The notes under the pieces were generated by a model. That model was not told where the DNA came from and ran no database searches. It was given only the letters and a program-made list of their open reading frames with translations. A DNA stretch of 37,900 nt, from positions 1 through 37,900 of the forward strand of contig ONKG01000029.1 of NCBI GenBank assembly GCA_900318375.1, given 5' to 3'. Made by a program: the position numbers and the translations under genes. Each line of letters starts with the position of its first letter. The first letter of the stretch is position 1. This document shows positions 1-6,507 of the stretch, piece after piece. This DNA is from an uncultured Lachnospiraceae bacterium (GTDB lineage Bacteria > Bacillota > Clostridia > Lachnospirales > Lachnospiraceae).

Positions 1-2
1 TC

Positions 3-134
3 CCGGGCAAATGGGATGCGGGCTATGCACTGCATGCTTTGATGGAGGTTATCCTACACAAGTTCCGCGCGATGCAGGAAAAAACCGTTTCGAGCAGCCT
101 TTATCTCAGTGGGGGAAGCCCCCCGCTTCTATAA
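3..134 (+). CDS. 3' end of an unrecognised gene, possibly an IS605-type TnpB
   Basis: An open frame enters from the left edge and gives 43 residues before a TAA. It contains KWDAGYALHALMEVILHKF and ends SGGSPPLL. No start codon is inside the window, so this is a partial gene. The last codons run into a strong hairpin region that continues past the stop. C-termini rich in G, S and P that are encoded by a structured 3' end are common in TnpB-type proteins of IS200/IS605 elements, which is the only reason I mention that family. I cannot identify a catalytic motif in these 43 residues. It could equally be the tail of an unrelated protein or a remnant. Confidence 0.35.
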   Translation, partial: PGKWDAGYALHALMEVILHKFRAMQEKTVSSSLYLSGGSPPLL

Positions 135-198
135 GCGGTGGGATTAACAATTGTAACTTACCCGTCTCAGTGGCGGGTCACAATCCCCCACTGAGATA
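104..198. repeat. Multibranched stem-loop region after the partial gene
   Basis: A 16-bp perfect outer stem pairs TTTATCTCAGTGGGGG (104-119) with its complement at 183-198. Inside are a CCGCTT/AAGCGG hairpin (about 122-137) and an ACCCG/CGGGT hairpin (about 161-179). The shape is a three-way-junction-like fold. It could be the structured right end of an insertion sequence (an omega-RNA-like region) or another structured RNA. I do not recognise a named family. Confidence 0.45.
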
Positions 199-236
199 AA
201 CGCTCCTACACACCGAAGGTATGTTGGATGCAGAAC

Positions 237-288
237 GGGTGCGGGTTGACTTGGCTTTGCATTACAAAGACAAATCAACCCGCACCCG
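237..288. repeat. Long hairpin with 13-bp perfect stem
   Basis: GGGTGCGGGTTGA pairs perfectly with TCAACCCGCACCC, and an inner CTTTG/CAAAG stem lies in the loop. No T-run follows, so it does not look like an intrinsic terminator. A small REP-like palindrome follows at once (294-315). Confidence 0.5.
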
Positions 289-293
289 GCGCG

Positions 294-315
294 CAAGACT
301 CGCGAGCGAGTCTTG
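294..315. repeat. REP-like 22-bp palindrome, copy 1 (CAAGACTCGC arms)
   Basis: Arms CAAGACTCG and CGAGTCTTG face each other around a short centre. The same palindrome, differing only in the centre, recurs at 16273-16294 and 19449-19470, always between genes and each time followed by AA. This marks a dispersed short repeat family. Confidence 0.7.
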
Positions 316-338
316 AATTTAGCTCGTCAAATGTCCGC

Positions 339-369
339 AAATGCTCGAGCGAACCCGGCATTTGCGGCC
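339..369. repeat. Hairpin with CCGCAAATGC arms
   Basis: CCGCAAATGC and GCATTTGCGG form a 10-bp stem around a loop of about a dozen bases. It lies between the REP-like palindrome and the amt promoter. No T-run follows it. Confidence 0.45.
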
Positions 370-419
370 GCTTTCTTCTCTGCTTTAATCAAAGGTCACA
401 AAAAAACTGCTTAGAACAG

Positions 420-435
420 TGTATAATTGTATACA
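420..435. promoter_or_regulatory. Shared 16-bp palindromic operator upstream of amt
   Basis: TGTATAATTGTATACA is a dyad with TGTATA/TATACA half-sites and a 4-bp centre. The identical 16-mer occurs at 6302-6317 and 9337-9352, in each case 6-7 bp upstream of a -35 box. The constant position and sequence argue for one DNA-binding regulator acting on amt, glnN and gltB. Placement upstream of -35 fits an activator, but a repressor is not excluded. Confidence 0.8.
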
Positions 436-442
436 ATAACGT

Positions 443-470
443 TTGACTTTCTATATAAACCGTGTATAAT
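443..470 (+). promoter_or_regulatory. amt promoter
   Basis: TTGACT (443-448) and TATAAT (465-470) are separated by 16 bp, with CGTG directly before the -10. The glnN and gltB promoters have the same spacing and the same CGTGTATAATA core. Predicted transcription start is near 477, so the RNA begins only a few bases before the conserved 14-mer AAAGCAAAGGCGCT. Confidence 0.85.
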
Positions 471-480
471 AACAGACATA

Positions 481-530
481 AAAGCAAAGGCGCTGAGGAA
501 TCAATTTCCTGCAGCGCTTTTTCTTTTTTA
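481..530 (+). terminator. amt leader terminator/attenuator hairpin with conserved 14-mer
   Basis: AAAGCAAAGGCGCT (481-494) starts the leader. GCGCTG/CAGCGC and AGGAA/TTCCT form the stem, with a TCAAT loop and one bulged G, followed by a T-rich tract (518-529). The structure ends about 50 nt after the predicted start and about 435 nt before amt. The 14-mer is identical at the glnN and gltB leaders, while the rest of each stem differs in sequence but keeps pairing. Confidence 0.8.
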
Positions 531-531
531 T

Positions 532-751
532 CGCAGGGCTGCCGTAAGGTATCTTTCGCCTGAGGCGAACGGCAGCCCGCGGAAGGGCAGAGGGCGCATA
601 TGAACTGCATAGCAGTTCATATTGCCGTTTTTACCCTCTTAATATACGGCCCGCGAAAGGAATTTTCCGCCTGACGGCGGACGCGGGCCGGTCGGGGCAG
701 AGGGCGCATATAAACTGCATCACAGTTCATTGCCGCCTCCACCCTTTTAAG
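532..751 (+). ncRNA. Tandem structured element in the amt leader (two copies)
   Basis: Copies at about 532-641 and 642-751 share the same two-hairpin plan. Hairpin 1 has a GC-rich outer stem (GGGCTGCCG/CGGCAGCCC in copy 1; GGCCCGCG/CGCGGGCC in copy 2), a one-sided bulge (AAGGTATCT or AAAGGAATT) and an inner stem capped by TGA. Hairpin 2 starts GGGCAGAGGGCGCATAT, has an AACTG/CAGTT stem, and ends in a pyrimidine stretch with CCCT pairing back to AGGG. Stem bases change in both strands between copies while loops stay fixed, so RNA or DNA structure is conserved. The tandem arrangement inside a leader resembles a two-aptamer riboswitch, but no known class is recognised. Confidence 0.5.
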
Positions 752-810
752 ACAAGAATCGGTCCGCAGCAGAAAGCCGGCTTGCCCGGATCGGGATTCT
801 TCGGACAAGG

Positions 811-848
811 GAGTCCGGACTCGAGATGAGTCCGGGCTGTTTTGTTTT
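811..848 (+). terminator. Second terminator-like hairpin before amt
   Basis: AGTCCGGACTC pairs with GAGTCCGGGCT (one G-U pair) around GAGAT, then TGTTTTGTTTT follows. It sits about 120 nt upstream of the amt start and directly downstream of the tandem structured element, so it could act as that element's expression platform. Confidence 0.55.
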
Positions 849-964
849 CAGGGGGGGATTTTCGAAGGTTGTGTACGCATCATCAATTGGGTGTATACAC
901 AGACGATATTTTATTTCATTGGCGGCCGCTCTGGCGGGCGGCATGGTCGGAAAGTGAGAGAAAA

Positions 965-2740
965 ATGGAATTCAATGTATCTACCGTCACATGGGTGCTG
1001 ATCGCTACAGCACTGATCTACTTCATGCAGGCCGGTTTTGCCCTCTGCGAAGCCGGGCTGACGAGAGCAAAAAACACAGGCAACATCCTGATGAAGAACA
1101 TGATGGATTTCTGTATCGGGACTCCCTGTTTCTGGCTGGTTGGTTTCGGCCTGATGTTCGGCAGCACAGCTCCGCTCATCGGAAGACTGGATCCCATGAT
1201 CCGAGGCCTCTACGGTGCGGAAAATACAGTCGTGCCGCAGGCCATGCCCCTCTGGTGTTTTGTAATCTTCCAGACGGTATTCTGCGCGACAGCAGCAACG
1301 ATCGTGTCCGGCTCTATGGCAGAGCGAACCAATTTTAAGGCATACTGCCTGTACTCCGCGGCGATCTCGCTTCTGGTCTACCCGATCGGCGGACACTGGG
1401 CATGGGGCGGTGGCTGGCTGTCCGGTCTGGGCTTTCACGATTTTGCAGGCAGCGCAGTCGTTCACAACGTTGGCGGCGCAATCGCATGCCTGGGTGCCTG
1501 GATGCTTGGTCCCCGTATCGGCAAATATGACCGTGAGGGAAAAGCGCGTGCCATTCCCGGCCACAACATGTTGGCAGTTGCTCTGGGTGTCTTCATCCTG
1601 TGGTTCTGCTGGTTCGGATTCAACGGCGGATCAACAGCATCTATGGCGGACGGCGCGGACGCCTTTCACGCATCCCTGGCCTTTATGAATACCAACCTTG
1701 CAGCGGCGGTCGCCACCGTCGTGGCCATGTTCTTCACCTGGCTGCGCTACGGAAAACCGGATGTCTCCATGACGCTCAATGCGGCGCTGGCCGGTCTGGT
1801 CGCCATCACAGCCGGCTGTGACTGCGTGACCCCCTTCGGAGCTTTTGTCATCGGCCTCGTTGCAGGAGTTCTTGTTGTTTTGTCTGTTGAGTTTTTTGAC
1901 AATATCGCAAAGATCGATGATCCGGTCGGCGCGGTCTCCGTCCATATGGTGAACGGAATCTGGGGCACACTGGCTGTCGGCATCTTCTCCACCGGAGAAG
2001 ATGATGTGATGAAGGGTCTGTTCTACGGCGGCGGTGGCAGGCTTCTGGGCGTTCAGGCGGTTGGAGTAGCTGCCATCGATGCATATGTCCTTGTCGTCAT
2101 GTTTATCATATTTAAGCTGATCGATCGCTTTATCGGCCTGCGCGTACCTGCTGCAGTTGAAATCGACGGCCTGGACCAGCATGAGCACGGTCTTACCAGC
2201 GCTTATTCCGGATTTGCAATCAGCGATGTCACCAACATGCTGATGGATGTCAATGAAAATACGGATCTGGGTGAGGGCGACTATGAAAAGGCGACTCCTG
2301 AACAGATCCGGGCGGCAGTCAAAGTCCAGGGAGACACATCAAATAGCACGGCACCCGGTGTGGCAGCCGGCATGCTCCCGGACACAGGCATGTATCGTCT
2401 CTCCATCATCTGCAGGCTCAACAAGTTTGATGAGCTCAAGCGGGGCCTCAATGAGATCGGTGTGACCGGCATGACCATGACCCAGGTCATGGGCTGCGGC
2501 ATTCAGAGAGGCTCCACGGAACGATACAGGGGCGCCGTGGTCGACTCCACCCTTCTCCCCAAGGTAAAAGTGGAAGTCGTTGTCGCGAAGATTTCTGTAG
2601 AGAAGGTTATCGAAGCGGCACGCCGCGTCCTGTATACCGGCCATATCGGCGACGGCAAGATCTTCGTCTACAACGTGCTTCACGTCGTCAAGGTCCGCAC
2701 CGGAGAAGAGGATTTCGCGGCTCTCCAGGATGTGGAGTGA
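965..2740 (+). CDS. amt: Ammonium transporter with C-terminal P-II domain
   Basis: This 591-residue membrane protein conducts ammonium/ammonia into the cell. The N-terminal about 420 residues are a complete Amt/MEP channel: about 11 hydrophobic segments, the early ALCEAGLTRAKN segment, and the pore histidines in VVHNVGGA and SVHMVNG. From about residue 476 a P-II (GlnB/GlnK-like) domain follows, with QRGSTERYRG (T-loop including the tyrosine that GlnB proteins can have modified) and LLPKVKVEVVV, then IGDGKIFVYNV. In most bacteria GlnK is a separate protein that plugs AmtB; here channel and sensor are fused. The ATG at 965 is chosen because the Amt fold begins there and GGAAAGTGAGAG lies upstream; an in-frame extension to 842 would run into the leader. 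It is expressed from the shared nitrogen promoter at 443. Confidence 0.95.
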   Translation: MEFNVSTVTWVLIATALIYFMQAGFALCEAGLTRAKNTGNILMKNMMDFCIGTPCFWLVGFGLMFGSTAPLIGRLDPMIRGLYGAENTVVPQAMPLWCFVIFQTVFCATAATIVSGSMAERTNFKAYCLYSAAISLLVYPIGGHWAWGGGWLSGLGFHDFAGSAVVHNVGGAIACLGAWMLGPRIGKYDREGKARAIPGHNMLAVALGVFILWFCWFGFNGGSTASMADGADAFHASLAFMNTNLAAAVATVVAMFFTWLRYGKPDVSMTLNAALAGLVAITAGCDCVTPFGAFVIGLVAGVLVVLSVEFFDNIAKIDDPVGAVSVHMVNGIWGTLAVGIFSTGEDDVMKGLFYGGGGRLLGVQAVGVAAIDAYVLVVMFIIFKLIDRFIGLRVPAAVEIDGLDQHEHGLTSAYSGFAISDVTNMLMDVNENTDLGEGDYEKATPEQIRAAVKVQGDTSNSTAPGVAAGMLPDTGMYRLSIICRLNKFDELKRGLNEIGVTGMTMTQVMGCGIQRGSTERYRGAVVDSTLLPKVKVEVVVAKISVEKVIEAARRVLYTGHIGDGKIFVYNVLHVVKVRTGEEDFAALQDVE

Positions 2741-2782
2741 GCAGCAAAGTATCCGATTCTGTCAGCGAGGCGTTTAAATACG

Positions 2783-3062
2783 GGTTTGTCGCGTCCTTAG
2801 GAAGTCGCCTTCAAGTTATACCTCCTGTGTCGGTCAGCTTTTTTCGCAGAGTTGTACTAAGGCTCGCTTATGCTCAGGGCAGGCCGGGCCAAACTCGCCT
2901 CCCGTGTTGAAGACACGGTAGACTCAGACAGGTGGCCCTAAAACGCCCGGCCGTGAGGGCCGTGCGTTTTACCTGTCCTTCCCTATAAGCTTCGCCAAGT
3001 ACAACTGAGTGCTCAAAAAAATTCCCTCCCCAGGAGGTATAACTCGAAGGCTCCAATTTCCT
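2783..3062 (+). ncRNA. Large structured repeat, copy A (ncRNA or palindromic mobile element)
   Basis: It fills the space after amt. Outer arms at 2807-2827 and 3031-3051 pair over 21 nt with one mismatch. Nested inside are GTTGTACT/AGTACAAC (2851-2858 with 2998-3005), GGC/GCC (2861-2863 with 2994-2996), GGGCAGG/CCTGTCC (2877-2883 with 2972-2978), GGGCCA/TGGCCC (2886-2891 with 2933-2938), a CCGTGT/ACACGG hairpin and an AAAACGC/GCGTTTT hairpin. Copy B (8626-8895) has the same arm-to-arm length of 245 nt with compensatory changes in these stems. No protein gene is credible in it. Confidence 0.75.
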
Positions 3063-3238
3063 GCCGGGCTGTGGGATGGAGATATTCCACGGGTGCCATC
3101 ATACAGGCAGAAGTTTATATGCTTAACAAAAAGTCCAAACTGTCGGAAAATCTTGTATCTTTTACAAAAGAGGCGAGTTTGGAAAATCTAAGCTACTCTC
3201 TCTACATTGATCGACGGAGCGACAATCAGGGTCGAGGA

Positions 3239-3467
3239 CTGCACCTCTCTGGCGAGTGAATAGTTCGGAGTCATAGATGTACTTGCCGGAAAAAGGGCAG
3301 AGGGAAGGTAAAACGCCCAGCCCTCATGGCTGGGCGTTTTAGCGCATCGCATGTCTGAGCAGACCGGGCTTTCAGCACGGGATGCGAGTTAAAGCGGCCC
3401 TCACGATGCCCTTTTTCCGGCTTAGTACATCTTGATGACGAACTCCTAAACGAGCAGAGAGGTGCAG
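3239..3467 (-). ncRNA. Large structured repeat, copy C (reverse orientation, diverged)
   Basis: Read on the minus strand it has the same order of parts as copies A and B: an outer stem (GCACCTCTCTG/CAGAGAGGTGC), a GTACT/AGTAC stem, the segment AACTCGC.TCCCGTG.TGAA, CAGAC, then CTAAAACGCCC with a TGAGGG loop and a GCGTTTTACC return arm. Its GCCGGAAAAAGGGCA/TGCCCTTTTTCCGGC stem (+ strand 3284-3298 and 3407-3421) replaces the equivalent stem of A and B with different bases. It is shorter and diverged but clearly the same family. Between A and C (3063-3238) I see no gene. Confidence 0.6.
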
Positions 3468-3526
3468 CCGCAGACCCGTCCTTCACCTCTACAAACCCAT
3501 ATTTTGATCAAGAAAGGAGGCACTAC

Positions 3527-6151
3527 ATGGCAGCATTCGAGCGAATCCAATCCGGCATTCCGGCGATGGATGCCGCGTTGGACAATATCCGTCTGGGGGA
3601 CAATGTCGTCTGGCAGGTGTCTTCTTTGGACGAATTCCGTCTTTTTGCAAAACCTTTTGCAGAACAGGCGATTCGAGACGGGCGAAATCTCCTCTATATA
3701 CGATTTGCGGAGCACGATCCCATCCTACCGGAGATGGAGGGGCTGCGGATAGTGCATGTCCCTCTTTCTCACCGCTTTGAGACCTTCACGGTGGAGATTC
3801 ACAATATCATCGAAAAAGAGGGATATGACGCATTTTATGTCTTTGACTGTCTCTCCGAACTGGAGGCTGCCTGGGCGACAGACCTTCTTATGGGAGATTT
3901 TTTCCATCTGACCTGTCCTTTTCTGTTCATACTGGATACTGTAGCCTATTTTCCGGTGCTTCGCGGCCGGCATTCCAATGACGCTGTCAGCAAAATCCGG
4001 AACACGACACAGCTCTTTCTGGATGTCTTCACGGAGGAAAAAGAAGAAAACCAGATCCGGAGCATGTATGTGCGCCCGCTGAAGGTATGGGAGAGGTCTT
4101 CGGAGACCATGTTCCGTCCGCATCTCTACGACCTGCGCGCAGGTACCTTTCTGCCTGAGACGGAAAGTGTGCATCGCAGTCATTTATATCGGCAGATGAA
4201 CCTGACAGGGGCGAGCATCAATCAGAGCATGGACAGCTGGGAACGGTTTTTTCAGAGTGCCAGAATCAAGTATGAGAGCGGACTGGACATTACGCAGGAA
4301 TGCAGCCGGATGTGCAATATCATGCTGACGCGGGATGAGCGCCTGCGCGTCCTGATCAAGGAGCATTTCAAACCGGAAGACTATTTTGAAGTGCATGACC
4401 GCATGGTCGGCACCGGGATGATCGGCGGCAAGGCGACCGGCATGCTGCTGGCCAGGAAGCTGACGGAAAACCTTCGCGCGGACATCTATGAGCGGATCGA
4501 GCCGCATGATTCTTTCTACATCGGCTCAGATGTTTTCTACACCTATATTGTTGACAACGGACTCTGGGACCTGCGTGTGCGCCAGCGCACGGAGGAGGGC
4601 TATTTTACACTTGCTGAGGAAGTGGAGGGACGTCTGCTGCAGGGAGTGTTTTCAAACGCGATGGAAGAGGAATTCCGGCGTCTTCTGGAATACTATGGTG
4701 ATGATCCGGTCATCGTGCGCTCCAGTTCCATTCTGGAGGATGGTTTCGGAAATGCTTTTGCGGGAAAATATGAATCCGTGTTCTGCGCCGGGATCGGGTC
4801 GCCGGAGGAAAGGCTGGAGACATTTGAACAGGCAATCCGGACAGTCTATGCAAGTACCATGGGTCTGTCGGCTCTCGACTACCGCAAGCGCAGGGGTCTG
4901 GACAAGAGGGATGAGCAGATGGCGATCCTGGTCCAGCGAGTCTCCGGCTCCCGATATAAGGATTTCTACATGCCCTGTGCGGCCGGCGTGGGCTATTCTG
5001 TCAGTCCCTACCGCTTCAGCCCGGAGCATCCGAGCGAGGGTATGCTGCGCCTGGTCATGGGCCTGGGGACAGCTGCGGTGGACAGGCGTACCGGCTCTTA
5101 TCCGCGGATGGTGATGATGGAGGATCCCACCAAAGTGACATTGACATCATCCTCGGACAAGCATCAGTTTTCCCAGCGCCTGGTTGATGCTGTGAGTTTC
5201 GCGTCCGGAGAGGTGGAAGGGCTGGATCCGGACTTTGTCCGCAGGGAGATACCGGCCTATATGACACGCCTTCTTTTGTCCCACGACTGGGACGCGGAGC
5301 GGATTTTTACGGATCGCGGCGAGGACCGGCAGATTTTCTATGTCTCCTGCGAAGGTCTGGTTAAAAACAGACAGCTCATGGACGACATGCGGGGAATACT
5401 GAAGCTCCTGAAGGAAGCCTATGTTTATCCTGTGGATATTGAGTACACGATCAACGTCGCTCCCTCGGGGGATTATGTGATCGACCTGCTCCAGTGCCGG
5501 CCCCTTCAGCAGTCGAAAGAGGGAGATGCGGTCATCGTGCCTCAGGTGTCTCCGGAGCGGATCCTTTTGGAGACAAAGGGCGTTTCCATGGGATTTTCCC
5601 GGACCTTCCCCGTAGATCTGGTCATCTACATCGACCCGATCCTTTATTACGAGATGCCTTACAGGGACAAATTCCGGGTGAGGGATCTTTTGTCCGCCAT
5701 CAACTGGAAACTCCGGGGGCAGGGCAAGCGGATGCTGCTCCTTACGCCTGGCCGGATCTGCACATCTTCGGCAGAGCTGGGAGTGCCTTCCGCCTTCGCT
5801 GATATCAGTGAATTTGACATGATCGCGGAGATTTCTGAGACCAGGGCGGGATATGTCCCTGAGCTGAGCTATGGCAGCCATATTTTCCAGGATCTGGTGG
5901 AGGCAGAAATACTGTACACAGCAGTTTTTGAGACGCAGACCACTCTGCATTTCACACCTTCCCTGCTGGAACCCTATATTGCTCTTCTGTCCGACTATGC
6001 CGGGAAGGCGGATGGACTGGAGGGAATCCTGCAGGTGTACGACACGGGACAAAGCGGCCTGACACTGTACTACGACATGTCTCAGGAGCACTTGCAGATA
6101 TCTTTCATATCTGAAAAAGGGGTGATGGAGGAAGTATTTGTGCAGGATTGA
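3527..6151 (+). CDS. PEP/pyruvate-binding (PPDK N-terminal) domain protein with degenerate RecA/KaiC-like N-terminus
   Basis: This 874-residue protein is probably cytoplasmic. Residues 1 to about 200 resemble the KaiC/RadA fold opening (FERIQSGIPAMDAALDNIRLG), but where the Walker A GxxGxGKT should be it reads WQVSSLDEF, so ATP binding there looks lost. Residues about 290-660 carry the ATP-grasp-like nucleotide-binding domain of pyruvate phosphate dikinase and PEP synthase: GTGMIGGKATGM near 296, VIVRSSSILEDGFGNAFAGKYESVF-type core near 395, and DIEYTI...DLLQCRPLQ near 636. The swivelling phosphohistidine domain and the C-terminal PEP/pyruvate barrel are absent; about 210 residues of unrecognised sequence end the protein. 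It therefore cannot be a complete PPDK or PEP synthase, and its role is unknown. A textbook AAGAAAGGAGG site precedes the ATG. It sits between amt and glnN with no shared promoter element of its own. Confidence 0.85.
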   Translation: MAAFERIQSGIPAMDAALDNIRLGDNVVWQVSSLDEFRLFAKPFAEQAIRDGRNLLYIRFAEHDPILPEMEGLRIVHVPLSHRFETFTVEIHNIIEKEGYDAFYVFDCLSELEAAWATDLLMGDFFHLTCPFLFILDTVAYFPVLRGRHSNDAVSKIRNTTQLFLDVFTEEKEENQIRSMYVRPLKVWERSSETMFRPHLYDLRAGTFLPETESVHRSHLYRQMNLTGASINQSMDSWERFFQSARIKYESGLDITQECSRMCNIMLTRDERLRVLIKEHFKPEDYFEVHDRMVGTGMIGGKATGMLLARKLTENLRADIYERIEPHDSFYIGSDVFYTYIVDNGLWDLRVRQRTEEGYFTLAEEVEGRLLQGVFSNAMEEEFRRLLEYYGDDPVIVRSSSILEDGFGNAFAGKYESVFCAGIGSPEERLETFEQAIRTVYASTMGLSALDYRKRRGLDKRDEQMAILVQRVSGSRYKDFYMPCAAGVGYSVSPYRFSPEHPSEGMLRLVMGLGTAAVDRRTGSYPRMVMMEDPTKVTLTSSSDKHQFSQRLVDAVSFASGEVEGLDPDFVRREIPAYMTRLLLSHDWDAERIFTDRGEDRQIFYVSCEGLVKNRQLMDDMRGILKLLKEAYVYPVDIEYTINVAPSGDYVIDLLQCRPLQQSKEGDAVIVPQVSPERILLETKGVSMGFSRTFPVDLVIYIDPILYYEMPYRDKFRVRDLLSAINWKLRGQGKRMLLLTPGRICTSSAELGVPSAFADISEFDMIAEISETRAGYVPELSYGSHIFQDLVEAEILYTAVFETQTTLHFTPSLLEPYIALLSDYAGKADGLEGILQVYDTGQSGLTLYYDMSQEHLQISFISEKGVMEEVFVQD

Positions 6152-6301
6152 ACAGGGGTGTGCTGGATTGCCCAGGATAATCAAGATTTTCAAGAAGAAT
6201 TAGCGTTTCGAAAAAACTAAGCGATAGAGACGATTTGGAAGCGAAAGGTCACCACTGCAGGCGGGAGAAGACAGCGACCGAAGGGCACACGGAATTAAAT
6301 T

Positions 6302-6317
6302 TGTATAATTGTATACA
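6302..6317. promoter_or_regulatory. Shared 16-bp palindromic operator upstream of glnN
   Basis: Same 16-mer as at 420-435, here ending 6 bp before the -35 box. Flanking bases differ from the other two sites, so the 16-mer itself is what is conserved. Confidence 0.8.
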
Positions 6318-6323
6318 AAAGTG

Positions 6324-6351
6324 TTGACAGACCTATTTTCACGTGTATAAT
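6324..6351 (+). promoter_or_regulatory. glnN promoter
   Basis: TTGACA (6324-6329), 16-bp spacer, TATAAT (6346-6351) preceded by CGTG. The distance from the -10 to the leader 14-mer is 11 bases, exactly as at amt. The 150 bases between the previous stop (6151) and the operator hold no gene that I can support. Confidence 0.88.
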
Positions 6352-6361
6352 AAGAGTTCAT

Positions 6362-6420
6362 AAAGCAAAGGCGCTTGAAGAAACGGTATGAGCCCGTCTC
6401 TTCAGGCGCCTTTTCTTTTA
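6362..6420 (+). terminator. glnN leader terminator/attenuator hairpin with conserved 14-mer
   Basis: AAAGCAAAGGCGCT (6362-6375) begins the leader. GGCGCTTGAAGA pairs with TCTTCAGGCGCC (one G-U), with an inner ACGG/CCGT stem, then TTTTCTTTT. The hairpin ends about 90 nt before glnN. Readthrough must be allowed for glnN to be expressed from this promoter. Confidence 0.8.
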
Positions 6421-6507
6421 CCCGGAAACAGCATACGGATTTGTTCAGGTGTAAGTCACTTCAAGACAAATACATACAGATCCAGGTATGATCAGGAGGA
6501 AAATGAA

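Noticed and set aside
842-964. Upstream in-frame extension of amt
   Set aside because: It would begin inside the terminator-like hairpin region and adds residues unlike any Amt N-terminus.
2874-3056. Small minus-strand proteins in repeats A and B (8716-8922) that look alike
   Set aside because: Their similarity follows from the repeat itself; changes between copies follow base pairing rather than codon positions, and there is no ribosome site.
6235-6296. Possible glycine-riboswitch-like CCGAAGG stretch upstream of glnN
   Set aside because: Only a few bases resemble the aptamer, the second half is missing, and it lies upstream of the mapped promoter elements.
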